Assembly: GCF_000972845.2 (NCBI RefSeq)
Contig: NC_040017.1
Location: 128,938 to 192,937 of the forward strand
DNA length: 64,000 bases
Direction: 5' to 3'
DNA from: Larimichthys crocea
Lineage: Eukaryota > Chordata > Actinopteri > Sciaenidae
This document shows, piece after piece, positions 25,716 to 38,154 of the stretch; positions within the stretch are counted from its first letter, which is position 1; the number at the start of each line of letters is the position of its first letter. A program made the position numbers and the translations under genes. Below the pieces are notes generated by a model, which made no database searches, was not told where the DNA came from, and was given only the letters and a program-made list of their open reading frames with translations.

Positions 25716-25800
25716 CCTGTGGAGTACCACAGGGCTCGATTCTTGGTACATTTAGCTGTAGAGTACATGCTGTTAAATCTCTTGAGCCAAACATTCACAC
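25716..25800 (+). pseudogene. LINE relic with reverse transcriptase motif B
   Basis: From 25718 the frame reads C-G-V-P-Q-G-S-I-L-G-T-F, the conserved palm motif of L2/CR1-type reverse transcriptases, then degrades. It shares with 29740-29880 a downstream word (CTGTTAAA..CT..GAGCCAAAC), suggesting both derive from one family. Confidence 0.6.
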
Positions 25801-26653
25801 TCATATTTCGACACTCAAACAGATAAACAAACACATACACATAAACAGCATTCTTAATCTAAACAACTTAATCCTGGTTTGAATGATTTGAATGTTCCCT
25901 GGAGTGCACAATAAAAAACATTATTTAGGAAAATAAATTAAAATGTAGGTATATTTTTGCTAATGAATTCTTCTGAGCTGACAACTACAGACAATTATCT
26001 ATTTTTAGTAACTCAGTATGTTATTATATAAAATGAAGCTAATGTGATGGTACTTTGAATCTTATCACAGATCTCAGGTCTTAGATGTAGAGGTTTCATA
26101 CTGCGTTATAAAACCTTTACATTACTTGTAAGGCTATAAGTTATAAGGTTTTTTGTTTTTTTAAATTCAGAATTGTATTTTGGGTTGTGTTAAAACTGAA
26201 AATCCCAGACATGCCAGCTGTTTAGCTGTAATTACTGTTTTTTTCTTTTCCCCCTGCGGGCATATAGTATTAGCACATTCTATCTGCACCATGTGGATTG
26301 TCCTTGGGTGTCCTCCATGTTCTGTCAGTCTCTTACTTTTCCTGGAAAGATTGCATTGTGGCACCAATTAGAGTGAAAATATCATTAAATAGAGCAGAAA
26401 CTACACTGTCTGTGTCTGGTGAAGGAAAAAAAAGTCTGCCACCACAGATTAGACCTGCCATGCCAGCTATTTAAGACAAATAATGTGGGTGCTAAGCAGT
26501 GGACCCTGTGATCTTCTGATTCAGTAAAGAGGAATGAAAAGAGATACAGAACTGAAACAGGAGATACACAGAGAGTCGGAGTTTAATGAAAAAATTAGCT
26601 AGTGAAGAATTATAAAAGGGCAGCCTAGCATCCAAAGAATTACATTTACTGTA

Positions 26654-26962
26654 TACCATTTATTATCTGGTGATGTCCAGTAAATTCTAGTCTTCTCACC
26701 ACTCTAAGCTCTTTTACACTACATATCTCATTCACACATTCACACACATTCATACACTGATGGCATTAGCTGCCATACAAGGTGCCAACTGCTCATCAGT
26801 TTTTGGGAGCTAACCATTCATACACATTCACACACTGATGGCACAGCCTTCGGGAGCAATTTGGGGTTCAGTATATTGCCCAAGGACACTTCAACATGCA
26901 GTCTAGAGGATTGAACCACCAATCATCTGATTAGTGGTTCTACCTCCTGAGCCACAGCCGCC
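26654..26962 (-). mobile_element. tRNA-derived SINE, near full length
   Basis: Read on the - strand, it begins GGCGGCTGTGGCTCAGGAGG, giving an A-box-like TGGCTCAGGAGGTAGA (26939-26954 on +) and a B-box-like GGTGGTTCAATCC. A body follows with GTCCTTGGGCAATATACTGA, CCATCAGTGTGTGAATGTG and an end with GAGTGGTGAGAAGACTAGAA. This is the structure and sequence of a very common teleost SINE. It carries two internal versions of the CCATCAGTGT-TGAATGTG unit. Some B-box bases are diverged, so it is probably an inactive copy. Confidence 0.8.
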
Positions 26963-27289
26963 AGCAACATGCCAACATTCAATGCCAGTGCAGGAAGTAG
27001 AGTGGCTTTTATGTAGCCAGGTGTAAAGTAAGGGTGTGGAGATCAGGGTGGCCAATGGGCATGGAGAATAATGCTGGAGACTGGAGTCTGTGTTTAGACA
27101 CCTGAAAGGAATATTTGCCTTTTTTAAGATCTGCAACCACAACCTCATTAAATGTTTTAGTTGCCTAACCCTTACTATACCTATACCATTATACTTTAAG
27201 TTAATTTGCTAAAAGCACAGTCTTCCCTAACTTTGCCTATACATAGTTACCATATGCAGATAACATAATAAGGAACAAGCTTCAAATTA

Positions 27290-27499
27290 ATTAAAGGTCC
27301 AGTTTGTAAGATTTAGGATTATTTATTGGGAGAAATGGAATACAATATTCACAAGTATCATGAATTTCATTAGAGTATAATAACATGAGCAAATGAATTG
27401 TTTGTTTTTGTTGTCATAAAATGAGTCCTTTATATCTAAAATGAGAGCAGGTCCACTTCCATGGAGTCCGCCATGTTTAACCGCTATTTTATATTAGGT
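27290..27499 (-). mobile_element. MITE, truncated copy (TTAAAGGTCCA family)
   Basis: On the + strand it begins TTAAAGGTCCAGTTTGTAAG and proceeds through ATGAGTCCTTTATATCTAAA to GGAGTCCGCCATGTTTAA. This is the reverse orientation of the 16336 copy. It stops about half way through the element. Confidence 0.65.
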
Positions 27500-28244
27500 T
27501 TGATAAAAAGGCGACAACAAAAGACGTTTTAAACATTTCATGTTTTTGTACAATGACACATAAATACATGTCACTAGTACTTCTTTTACTGCATGTTGCC
27601 ATTAAACATGCCTTAACTGATTTTGTTTGACACTTGAGGGCAATGCAAAAATACATTTTATCACCTTGTGAGGTCATTATGGCTAACTTGTTAACAAAGA
27701 ACAAAGACAAAACAATTTTAATGTGTAAAGTCATTTTTCTGTCCACCTGATACATTTAAGTTAAATAATCAGTGCCAACTTTGCTAAAGCTCCACTTTGT
27801 TAACCAGCAAGTTGCTAACTTTGTCTGTTGTTTTGGGCCAAAGAATTAGAATACAAGGACTTTTTTAAAGAAAATTCTGCTGCCTAATGTGGCAGAAAAC
27901 TAGATTGACGAGAACTGAACTGAAAAAAAGTAAAGTTGCCAGAACACTAAAACAATGAGATGAGAGGCGTTAGAACACTCTGAGAGGAGCTGCAGAGTTA
28001 GTAATAATTCTCTGTAAGTCTGTAACTCCAAGCAACACCTTTTACATATTGTTATTTGATCCATCAATAACATCCAATATCAATGAGAGCAGCTTTAAAA
28101 ATGGTGAAATTGTCCAGTAAATGTGCACAGTTTGAATGTATAAAGTGTTGGTTTTTGATTTACAGCATACAGTAGTCTGAGACAAAGAGTCAGTAATGTA
28201 ACTAAGCTGTGGGCGGGAGACGAGCAACAGGATAAAAAGGGCTA

Positions 28245-28271
28245 AGAGAGAGAGAGAGAGAGAGAGAGAGA
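28245..28271. repeat. (GA)n microsatellite, 27 bp
   Basis: Pure GA run leading into G-rich sequence. Confidence 0.95.
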
Positions 28272-28316
28272 CATGCAACATCAAGGGAGAGACAGGGGTG
28301 AGAGAGGTGGACATTT

Positions 28317-28360
28317 GGAGGGGTGGGAGGAGAGAGGGGCGGGGTGTTTGGGGGGTGGTA
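28317..28360 (+). other. G-rich tract with G-quadruplex potential
   Basis: Runs GGGG, GGG, GGGG, GGGG and GGGGGG occur within 44 bases with loops of one to eight bases, satisfying the usual G4 pattern of four G-runs with short loops. No promoter or gene start is evident nearby. Confidence 0.6.
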
Positions 28361-29739
28361 GGGTTAGTGCAGTGGAGTCAAGCTGCCGTCTGGCCTAATG
28401 TACCCGCAGTGTGATTGGCTGGGATTGCTGGCCTGCATACCTGATACCGGTCTGCTATAATCGTCCTTTTCCTGTAGCTGGGCTTGGACAACGCTCCTTT
28501 CTCCTTTTATCTCGCCCTGCTCCGCTCCCTTCCCAGATCAGGTTGTTTAAAGAAAAACGCCGCCCGCCACCAACTCTCCTTTTCTTTGCCCCCTTTGCTG
28601 TCCATCTCTCTTTCTCACACACTGCTGCTGCAGCCCTCCTTTATTCCTCCACCTTTCTGATTCTCTGTTGTGATGGCAAGAATCTGTTCTCCATTCAGTA
28701 AAAATCCTTCTGTGTTTCTACACAGACACAAAATGGCTGCCAAGGGACAGCAAGACAGAGAACGGAGGCCATTTAACAACTTGATGTTAGAAAGGAGATG
28801 ATCGTTACTGTTCACATGAACAGAAACAGTAAAGAATCATTTTGCATTTTTCTGAGGATCCACAGGTGTTTAATACAAAAATATATATGGTAATAATATG
28901 AGTCTTACTGTATTAGTTTTAGAATAGTTTTGTATAAAGCTGCTAATAGTTGATGATTTTTTTTTTGATAATTATTATCTGAGTGTTTGTCAAGTGTTTG
29001 GTCATTAATGTCTGGAGAGGGACATCCTGTGTAAGGTACATTCCAATATTCCATTAAAATTTTTAATAGATTTAAAGCTGCACTATATTGTTTTAAAATT
29101 TGCAAACATACTGTTTTGTTGTCTTACTAGTCTCCTCAGCCTCATTTTTAGCTATGGCAGAAAGATATTTACAGCTAGCAGCTGAACATAGTGTAGCATT
29201 TAGCAGCTTAAGAGCCTGACATTCAGGAGTTGGTGAAACCAAAACAAAGCTAAAATGAGAGTGAATATTACATTTATAGTAATTTTCTGCTGTATGTATA
29301 CATACATTATTTGCTAGCACTTTGGCCACAAAACAAGCTAAACAACACAATAATGTGTCCTATGCAACAAGTCTGTCACTGCCTCCCAAACCAACCCATT
29401 AAATGACACACTTGCACTTATTTTAGCTAGATCTACCACCATATCTGTAATGTTGTTGGTATGTTCCAATAAGACTCATATATGTCTAGGCAGCTAAAAG
29501 TAATTGGATAAGATCTCAGAAAGACTGTGGTCATAGCTAATGGAAACAAAAACCAACACTGACTGAGAACAATGTTCATCGGTGTACTACACACTTGTTG
29601 AGCTGATGTATAACTCAAATACACAGGGATTAATGTTAGATATAGAGATGAATTGAATTCTGTCATTCCTGACTGAAAAATAACGGTTGCACTGTTAACT
29701 ATACAGAGAGGTGCGTCACTATTGTCAACAAGGTTTACA

Positions 29740-29880
29740 TGTGGGGTTCCACAGGGCTCAGTCGTGGGTTCAGTGCTTTTCTCAATACTGTTAAACCTAT
29801 AAAGCCAAACTGTAAACCTCTGCAACTGCAGTACTGAGACAGCAAGTTTAGGGCAACTAAAACTACCTGGTTAAGATTAG
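29740..29880 (+). pseudogene. LINE relic with reverse transcriptase motif B
   Basis: From 29740 the frame reads C-G-V-P-Q-G-S-V-V-G-S-V-L-F-S-I-L-L-N-L and then a stop, matching the motif B region of L2/CR1-type reverse transcriptases. Flanks are not readable. Confidence 0.6.
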
Positions 29881-31804
29881 GAAAAGACTGCAGTGATAAA
29901 AAAAAACAGTTAAAAAGGAGACAGGATGCAAATGATGTCAAGTATGGTTTATGCACCCAAACCATCCAAAATGAGGTTTTGGACAACAATGTCATTAAAC
30001 TTCCACTTTTGCTTTTGACAGACAACAGTAATTATTTGCATGACCACAAGGGGTCGCTTGTCAAAAAAAGAAAGTAAACACAGGTGTTTGAACTAACGGT
30101 CGAAGCTGGAGTTTTTTCTGTTGCTGATAGTCTTCTGTATTTGGTATTCTTTCCTATTTTGTCTTATCTAGTGTTGTCCTACATTGTCCAGTCCTGTCCT
30201 GCCTCCTCCTGTGTTAAAGCAGAGGAGACAGAGTGTTGCAGGGGCCAGGTGTTGCTGTGTGTAGATTCTCAGTGTCACTGTGCACAGTGGGAGGACAAAG
30301 ACAGTATTGAGGAGGCAGGCATGGAGCAGGGAGCAGCACAGGATACTCTTACAGACCGACCAGTGTTTGTGCCAAGTCCTCCCTTCATACACACAACAGA
30401 CACTGTGTTCAGTTTCTCCCCACTCCCAGCTTTGTCCTGTCTGGCTCTCTTTCTCTCCCTCCCATTCCCTCTACCTCCTCTCCTCCTTTTTTTGTTTAGA
30501 GCAGGTTAGCTTGCATTGGAGTCGGCATCTAGGGTGTAGATGAGAGGCCCAGATAGCAGAGGGTCTAAGAACAGACTTGGGCATTCGAGACCGTTCTCTC
30601 AACCTCCAGGACACAAAGAGGTGGAGGGTGGAATGAACTTGAAAAAAACTCAGTCGAGTTCCACTTCAGACTGCTTGACAAAGGGCAGTAAGGAAAGGAC
30701 AAGAAGCATGCATAGCAAGCATATGGCGATTTATTTTTAGTATGATGACTCTTTCTCTCACTTTGGCCTCAAGATTAAGGTCATATTTCTGTTGTTTTTT
30801 TGGAAAACAGGTTTCTGTTTAGACATCCATGAAAAGATCAGGTCTTGTTACATACAATATCAGATTTGTGCCGATAGCATAAGGGAGGCATCAGACACCT
30901 AAATACTCAACATGCCAGAGAAAGGAAATGATAATACAATTGAAAAAGGACAATTTGAACAAACACCCTGGATGCATGAGGAAGCCTTCTGTTGTCATGG
31001 TTACAGATTCCTTGGAGACTTTGGCACTCTGCCATGACAAACTTAATTGGTTGAATTAGGCTGATAATCAGGTTGAATGGCCATTTCGTTACCACTCCAT
31101 CATTCAGGCTGACATTGCTCTCTTGTTTGCAGTTTGCTGTGTTTCTTCTTTCTCCATCACAAGTCACTAGTGAATGACATATCCAGCATTTCCAGCGTCA
31201 TAGGCTCCTACACACATAACATGAATAAATTAAAGGTACAGTACATCACTCTATCTTGTTCTAGCATCACCTCCCAGAACCCCCTAAACTCAAGCTTTAC
31301 CACATTAGGGCAAAATGTGCTGCTCAGAATTACTCCCATTTTGGACCACCCCTACTATCTATGAGTAGTGAGGTATATGTATGTTTTCCTTTTAATTAAC
31401 CATAACCATACAGTCCTATCATTAAAATAACAATCTTGAAATCACTGACATCCGACATAAAACATAAATCCTGAATTCAGGAATTGACAGGAATTGACCA
31501 AGTTTTGAAGAGTCATTCAAAATTAGCGTTTGTGCCTTGTGAGAATGCTGTTAAAGTAAAATCTTCAGCCACTAAACCTCGGGCGAACAATGAGTCAAAC
31601 ATTTAACAAAAAGGACAATAAAGAACAACAATAATTTTTAATAAGGCGTCCTGTATAAAACTTTTGCAACTTTATTATTGCTTAAATAATTTTTTTATGA
31701 AGAACTTTGGGTTTCATATTTTGTTCATCAGGAAGACCACTCCATTGGACAGACTGAACATTTCTAACTTAAAACCTGCTTCATTTTGTTTCTACTCCGC
31801 CTGC
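29881..31804. other. Intergenic, no gene seen (29.9-31.8 kb)
   Basis: A 141-codon frame at 30084-30509 ends in a CT-rich tract and has no recognisable domain. A sequence beginning TTAAAGGTACAGTACATCAC at about 31230 resembles MITE termini but could not be followed. Otherwise nothing is recognised. Confidence 0.5.
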
Positions 31805-31870
31805 CAGCAGCTACGACCCCAGAACCTTCTTGCTGTGAGGAAACAGTGTTAACCACTGAGCCATCATGCT
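31805..31870 (+). repeat. Fragment of 60804-type dispersed repeat (3' part)
   Basis: CCAGAACCTTCTTGCTGTGA then AACAGTGTTAACCACTGAGC and CATCATGC correspond to the end of the repeat seen at 60804-61091 (CTGTGAGGCGACTGTGCTAA and CACTGCACAACCATGCC). Confidence 0.65.
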
Positions 31871-34800
31871 TCCACTTCAGTTTTAATTCACCAAATGAAA
31901 ACAAACAAACAAAAAACACAATGCAACTGTCTAATATCAAATGAACTAAGAAGCACTGCCACACTGCGACAGCAACTACAGTTAATTTAGAGCTTACAGC
32001 ATTATTCAGGCTTTTACTGCATACAATGTGAACAGGCCTGATGATACAGTGACAGTATTTTCTTGCTGAATATGATGCAGAAAATGTGTTTTCAAGCTAC
32101 AAGTTACTGGTGTGTTTTTCAGGTTCAAGTTATTATAATTACATACTATATATGAGTTGTAGCATTGCTATTCATTCTATAAACTATAAATAAATATGTG
32201 TAACAAGTGTGAGTTAATAAAATGAAAGGTAAGGAGATGTAATCATCAAAGACAAGCAGAAAAATTTGTACTTTTGTACATCTGTTAAATTACTAATTGC
32301 TTTTATTATTTCTAATACAAATGAACTTGTTTCAACAAATTTCTAGAAAGAAACATAAACACAAAGAGAGAATAGTGAAACATCATGAAATCAATAGAAA
32401 AGAAAGAAAATGACTCATAGGTCCGTTTGAAGCGTTTAGAATCGTCTAGTTCTGTCTGACAAAGCCTGATAACATCACAGACTCCGGTCCCACCTACAAA
32501 TGCTCCGATTGGCTCAGTTGTTTCTCCAATCTGGGACGAGCTGCTGACAAGGGTGACACCAGACCTCTGTGTCGCTAGAGCAAATTCAAAAAGTGGGCGG
32601 GTGATTCAGGGTTCTGGAATGAGGCCACGGTTACATTTCAAATAAAGCATTTGTGCGGTGAAATGGAACCCCTCTGCACCGGTCTGAGTCTGCACAGACC
32701 ACTTGAGCTCTGCTGCATGACCGACCACTCAACCTGCTGAACAAGTCAGGTTAAAATGATGACAGTTAGGCAGTGTGCATTACACAGTACAGGACACCTG
32801 CTCTGACAGTGTCGTACCATGAATACAAATAAATGATGGGTCTGTCTGATAGCAGGCGATTAACTAATGTAGTTCTGAGTATCTTGTGTGTGTGTGTGCG
32901 TATTCCTCTGTCTGTCTCTGAGGGGTGTGATCTGGCTTTTGGATGAAAACAGAGAAAGATGACACTGATGTGATAATGAGAACCTCACCCTGTGGATCCT
33001 GGAGAAGAAAAAAAATGTCCTGGCCTTCACAAACTGCCGTGTCATCAGAAAACAGACGGCGGTGCACAGTCTGCTCACTCTATATCTGTAAATACAGCAG
33101 TTAATTAGCCTGAGCTCTGTCGGGCTGTCTGCAACACCTGCAAGTCTCACACATTACCCATCCCCCCACTGGTCCTTTAACTCACATCAGTGGTTTTGTT
33201 GTTGTTGTTTTTTTTTTTACTTCAGTCTCAAAGCAAATGAAAAGAAATACTTCATACGGAGACAGCATTGTTGTGGGGTCAAAGCATGTTTGAAACATGG
33301 AAAGCTTTCAACTCTCGCAGTGATGATGGTGAATGGACTCATGAACCTGCAGTGTGTCGCATGATCAGACGTGACATGGACCATGGACGTTGTTGCTACC
33401 TTTGATTTTTTCTCACTTAGTGTAGCTTTATTGTTAATTGTAATCTCTGGTACTGCACTAATACAATAATTCACTTCAAGCTCCATCATCCCCTTTCACC
33501 TCACAGAGCATCTTTGCCTCACGTCTCCCCCACATCTCTCCCTCATTGAGAGGAGTGTCCACAGTTTGACACTCATGAGAAAAACAAAATGTTTGAACTG
33601 GGGACCCTTCGCCTAATGTCAGCTAGGATCAGATCCAGCCCCCCTGTGATCCTGATAAGGATAAGCACTTATGAAAAATGAATGGATGGCAAATAGCCAC
33701 ATATGTATAGTGCTGTACAATTTGTCTCTCATTCTCCTCAACACACACACAACTTGGCCAAGTTGGCCTGACTATTAGAAGTAATTTGGGGCCCAATTTC
33801 TTTTCTGAGCTGGATCCTCCAACCATGTGATCAGTGGATGACCTGCATTACATCCCCCAAGGCAGTGATGTTAACCTAAATAATAAGGGTTGATTTATAA
33901 TCTTTACGGTGGCCAGAGGGGAGTGTTTTATCAACTCCTGTCTTATTGTTTCAGTGCTGCATGTACAGGCTCTGTGTTATATCCCAATCATTTCTTTATG
34001 TTGCATTGTGTTCTTTTATATACTTGTCAATACTTGTGTACAGCACTTTAAATACTATCAACTATAACATATACTAACATATAATTAATAGCCAACCTGC
34101 TCTACCATCTGAGCTGCCCATTAAACAGAGTTTTTAATCATAATTTATTTTTAATAAGCTCATCAGCAAAACAAAAACTGAACCTCTAAACGCAAAAAAG
34201 ATAGACCTTGACTATGATTGGCTGAACAGTTAAGAAAAAATCACTGTAAACCACGGCCTCTTGAGACCTTTTACTTAATTACCAGCGTGACTGATTGCAA
34301 CCACCTTCATTTCTCTGTAACGATGTTAGAAGATCTAGACTGGGGAGATAAATGTGTGTTATTAGCACACGTAACAACCCTTAGATTATTGTAATATGTA
34401 GGAAAAAAATGTTTGTTCCTCCCAGCCTTTTTAAGGAATATAAACACTGATTAGTGAGAGTAACATCACCTTCCATTTAGATTTAGACTTTAGACAGGAT
34501 TGACATTAATAATAGCTGATTAACAAAAGCAGTAGTAGCAATAATTAGATTTAAGCTGCATTGGCAAACTAAAAGTTTTAACCTCTAATATGCTTCAATC
34601 CCTGAGTGCAGTGAAACACTGCAGACAAGAAGCTCTGTTCATGCAGCGGCAGATCAGAGCAAAGCTGCTTTATGAAGTAATAAAATCCAAATCTGCATAA
34701 AGCTTTTGTGGCAGGGCCGAGCTCAGGTTGGCAGAGCATCAGGACGTCCTGGGTGGCACCTTCATGTGGGAGGAGGATCACCTGTAGGAACCGTGTACTG

Positions 34801-35434
34801 TATCTTAAATCTCGCTTTTGTCCTGTTTGCGAATTCCATTTACATTTAATTCATTTATATAAGAAAGTGGACAAAAGAAGAACTGAGTGTCAGTTTATAT
34901 AGATTCACACACACATGCAAGCACACACACAGTCAAGTGTCAGTTACAGTATCTGGAGAATGGATGGTTCCGCTGTGGCTCAATAGATGTTGCTTGCAGC
35001 AAATATTGCAGACAATGAGTTTGTGTGAATAAAGCCGGATTTGGGTGGAAGTGAGTGAGGCGAGACAGACGGGGGTGTGGGATGATTATGTGTGTGTGTG
35101 TGTACACATGCACGCGTAAACATCGGTGTGTGTGTGTTGGGGTATATGTTCATCTGCATTTGTGTCTGTGGTCCATGCACGTGTAACTGAAGTGGAAGTC
35201 ATGTGTGTGTGTGCGTCTAAGATAATTAACCGTCCACAGAAGCGTGTCATTCCTCTATTGTGTGTCAGAGAGGATGGCGGGGGTCCTGAGGAGGAGCGGA
35301 AATGCTGATTTAGTCTCACATTAGTACATGGACGCTCTTTTCCTTTACCTCCTTGGGTGTTAGGTGGCTCCATTTAGAAATACCTCCCAAATGTTACCTT
35401 CTTACCACCTGCCTGACAAGCTTAGTGGCCTGTG

Positions 35435-35435
<1 letters not shown>
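31871..35435. other. Intergenic, no gene seen (31.9-35.4 kb)
   Basis: Holds a short repeat fragment (33608-33690), GT-rich patches (32884-32900, 35087-35105) and CA-rich patches near 34910. The stretch 32455-32660 is less AT-rich and non-repetitive, but no function can be read from it. Confidence 0.5.
33608..33690 (-). repeat. Fragment of 60804-type dispersed repeat
   Basis: The + strand reads TAATGTCAGCTAGGATCAGA, CCTGATAAGGATAAGCACTT and GAATGGATGG, the reverse complement of the repeat's start (CCATCTATC, CACTTATCCTCATCAGG, GGAGCTGATCCCAGCTGG). Confidence 0.65.

Positions 35436-35506
<71 letters not shown>
35436..35506. repeat. (AC)n microsatellite, 71 bp
   Basis: Uninterrupted AC run. 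It generates spurious HTHTHT and VCVCVC frames on both strands. Confidence 0.97.
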
Positions 35507-35509
<3 letters not shown>

Positions 35510-36082
35510 AACCTCAACCTGCTATATACACCACACATTAACTCTACCACCAGCAGACCGCGGGCCAGCCGGCTCAGTGCTCGGTGGCCTTTTCCAGAGG
35601 AATTCTTAGGGTGGGTTTTTTTTCTTGTAGATATTCCACGCTGCTTTGCGCCCTCAGATTTCACGCTGCAACATTAACACGAGCTGACACACTGGATTAA
35701 AGGCAGACAGCTGGAATGCCCGGGCCCTTTGTGCAGCATGGACCTCAGCCAAGAGCCTTCGCTCTGAGGCAAAGAGAGACCTGGGAAAGAGAGCCCTCCT
35801 TGGAAATAAACACAAGACTTGGCCAAGAGGGCGGAATGTACCTGATGGAGTAAATCCTTCACTGGTCTGTCCTGGTCTGGCCTAGTCCGGACAGGTGAAC
35901 CTGAAAGAGTTCTCTGAGTTATGCTAGAGGGCAACATGAAGAGGAGTCAAGTCAAAACTGCTAAAAAAAAAAAAAAAAGTGCTGCTTAAAAACTTCTAAG
36001 GCCGGTCTCACCTGTTTGGGATGCATCCTGATTCTAGTCCAGCAGAACCAAACTGGCCTCAGTTTTGAACATTTAGGAGAAT
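35507..36082. other. Intergenic, no gene seen (35.5-36.1 kb)
   Basis: Sequence of near-even composition with an A run at 35964-35978. The segment 35680-35930 is non-repetitive and fairly GC-rich but has no supported open frame. Confidence 0.5.
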
Positions 36083-36260
36083 CTATTGACAGAAATTGAA
36101 TCTAAATTCATAACTGTGTTTTTATTAGGGTCTATCACCATGAGTCTACAGAGGGAGCAGGTCCACTTCTACGGAGTCTGCCATGTTTCTACAGCAGCCC
36201 AGAATAAACAAACTGTTGGTTGGAATCTGCAACTTCACTGTTAGATGTCACTTAATCCTG
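36083..36260 (-). mobile_element. MITE internal fragment (TTAAAGGTCCA family)
   Basis: Contains GAGCAGGTCCACTTCTACGG, AGTCTGCCATGTTTCTACAG and CAGCCCAGAATAAACAAACT, then TTGGAATCTGCAACTTCACT. These are in the same order as the reverse orientation of the 16336 copy. Termini are eroded. Confidence 0.6.
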
Positions 36261-36905
36261 TTCTTTTAACTTTTGATAAACACAAGCTGCTGTAGCTACA
36301 AGTGACAGTTGTGTGAGAATGGTTTGTGTAACAAAGTCAAAGGTAGACAGTCATTTGACTGGTCCAGTAATGTTCATTGCATTATAATAGGTATTCTAAA
36401 CTAAGCTACATAAGTTACCATTATGTCAGGCCATGTAAAGCTCAGCTCAGACCGGATAGTGACCCTATGCTTAAATTTGTCTGTGCATCTTCGGAAGGTA
36501 GATAGTGCTGGACATTTGGTGGTACAGTCACTAACTATAGCTAACCACATCATACCTGTCAGAGCTCTGTCACAAACTTGACAATAGGTTAACATTATAT
36601 ATTTACCAGATGTGTTTGTACCATTGACCTACAATCAAACAGTCAAAGGTGTCTCATAATTGCACGCCTCTTTTGTGGAGCAGTTTATATTCAGGAAGGT
36701 TGACAGCAGACCTCATGGCTTCTATTTTGGATCATGGATGTATTAGGAGAGATGGATACATTGCAGCAACCTTGCTGTCAACTTGTCCAAGTGTCCAAGT
36801 GTGGTAAAGCAAGAGATCAACAACAACAACAACAATAACAAAGATTTCCCCCATTGACTGTCATAACAACAGAGTAAAAATGTGATAGGTCTTTGTATAA
36901 AAAGG
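36261..36905. other. Intergenic, no gene seen (36.3-36.9 kb)
   Basis: AT-rich unique-looking DNA with a short (CAA)n run at about 36818-36836. Confidence 0.5.
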
Positions 36906-36948
36906 CATATATATATATATATATCTATATATATATAATACTACATAC

Positions 36949-36980
<32 letters not shown>

Positions 36981-36982
36981 AT

Positions 36983-37024
<42 letters not shown>
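36906..37024. repeat. (AT)n microsatellite, about 119 bp
   Basis: TA dinucleotide runs interrupted by CTAT, ATAATACTACATAC and TATTATT. Self-complementary, so able to form hairpins or cruciforms. Length in the assembly may be unreliable. Confidence 0.95.
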
Positions 37025-37027
<3 letters not shown>

Positions 37028-37660
37028 AGTATGTAAACACATGCACCAAACTGACTAAAACTAAGCACCTAAAACACCTAGTTTTAGTTTTTAGATCAGT
37101 TTTACTTGATTATAATAATTATGGTGAAGGAAGTGAGAAGTTTCTTTTTCTTTTTTTTAATTATGCGCTTGCTGAGCAATCAAAGGACACCATTGTGAAG
37201 TCTAGCCTCCATTCCCATAATCCCTCATGTTTTTGGACTTGCCTGCTCTGTTCCCTCAAAGTTTAACGCCGCCAAAGAGTGCTTGCAATTCGACACTGCT
37301 AATTTGTCAAATATAATTAAAGTTGAATATTGAAAATACTTTTGTGTATTTACTCCACTTATGAGAGCTGCTGTAAATCTATTCCATCGCTTCATATTTG
37401 TGGTGTTTTAAATGCTGCTCTGACTGTAACAGCTAAACCGCTGAGTATGTTGAAGGAAGTGATGGTGCCTTTTATTGCTTATAATGTCCACATTTTCTTT
37501 AGCAGGAAGAAGAATGTGTTTCTGTTTTCTTTTCAAAGATACACAGTCTTCCTTTAAAATGATTGGATGCTAATGTTAAATATTGTTATCATGTTCATTA
37601 ACGGCCGTTCCTGAACATTCGACTCTTTAATCCAGCCTGCAAATGAGATTCACCCAAATG
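37025..37660. other. Intergenic, no gene seen (37.0-37.7 kb)
   Basis: Non-repetitive sequence without a credible exon. Confidence 0.5.
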
Positions 37661-37664
37661 GGGT

Positions 37665-37667
<3 letters not shown>

Positions 37668-37704
<37 letters not shown>

Positions 37705-37710
37705 GTGAGT
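37668..37710. repeat. (GA)n followed by GTGA units
   Basis: GA run with short GTGA extension. Confidence 0.9.
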
Positions 37711-37873
37711 GACATTGGCTTGTTGAAGGTCACCATGGTAACAGGGCGGGTATAGTCACGCCTCATTATGGCGAGCCTAGTGTTTGTATTGGCCGGCCAG
37801 TTCCGGAATGTATTCTCCCCATGCTAATAGCCTTCAGATGCCATCGGCTCATTGCACTCAGCAATGTCACCCA

Positions 37874-37874
<1 letters not shown>

Positions 37875-37915
<41 letters not shown>
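37875..37915. repeat. (CA)n microsatellite, 41 bp
   Basis: Pure CA run. It forms an inverted pair with the TG run at 38079-38161. Confidence 0.96.
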
Positions 37916-37917
<2 letters not shown>

Positions 37918-38074
37918 CAGGGAGAAGAGAGAACTGGCAGTTTTATGGCTTCAAATATTTCCCCCCGGAGATCTGTCTAAATAGATAACATAATCATTCC
38001 TAAAGTACTGCTGGCTGGCACAACTGGCTAAATTCACTCCACTAAGCTCTCTGCTGATGTGTGGTGTGGTGTGT

Positions 38075-38078
<4 letters not shown>

Positions 38079-38154
<76 letters not shown>

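Larger units (their letters stand above)
21936..26653. other. Intergenic, no gene seen (21.9-26.7 kb)
   Basis: Nothing coding is recognised. Holds a strongly pyrimidine-rich stretch (23870-24480), an imperfect CA tract (about 24515-24590), a (CAAA)n run (25118-25138) and a tiny LINE relic (25716-25800). Confidence 0.55.
27500..29739. other. Intergenic, no gene seen (27.5-29.7 kb)
   Basis: Contains a (GA)n run and a G-rich tract (28245-28366), a CT-rich, relatively GC-rich stretch (28380-28680) and, from about 29070, a segment starting TTTAAAGCTGCACTATATTG that resembles a fish MITE terminus. A 96-codon frame at 28411-28701 shows no known domain. Confidence 0.5.

Noticed and set aside
30084..30509. 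141-codon open frame on the + strand
   Set aside because: No recognisable domain, C-terminal third is CT-tract derived, and a second frame (30280-30543) is equally open.
34590..34615. TCCCTGAGTGCAG, resembling the miR-125/lin-4 seed
   Set aside because: Only the first eight bases (TCCCTGAG) agree, the rest differs from mature miR-125b, and no hairpin partner is evident.
35422..35677. HTHTHT and VCVCVC frames on both strands
   Set aside because: Produced by the (AC)n microsatellite at 35436-35506.
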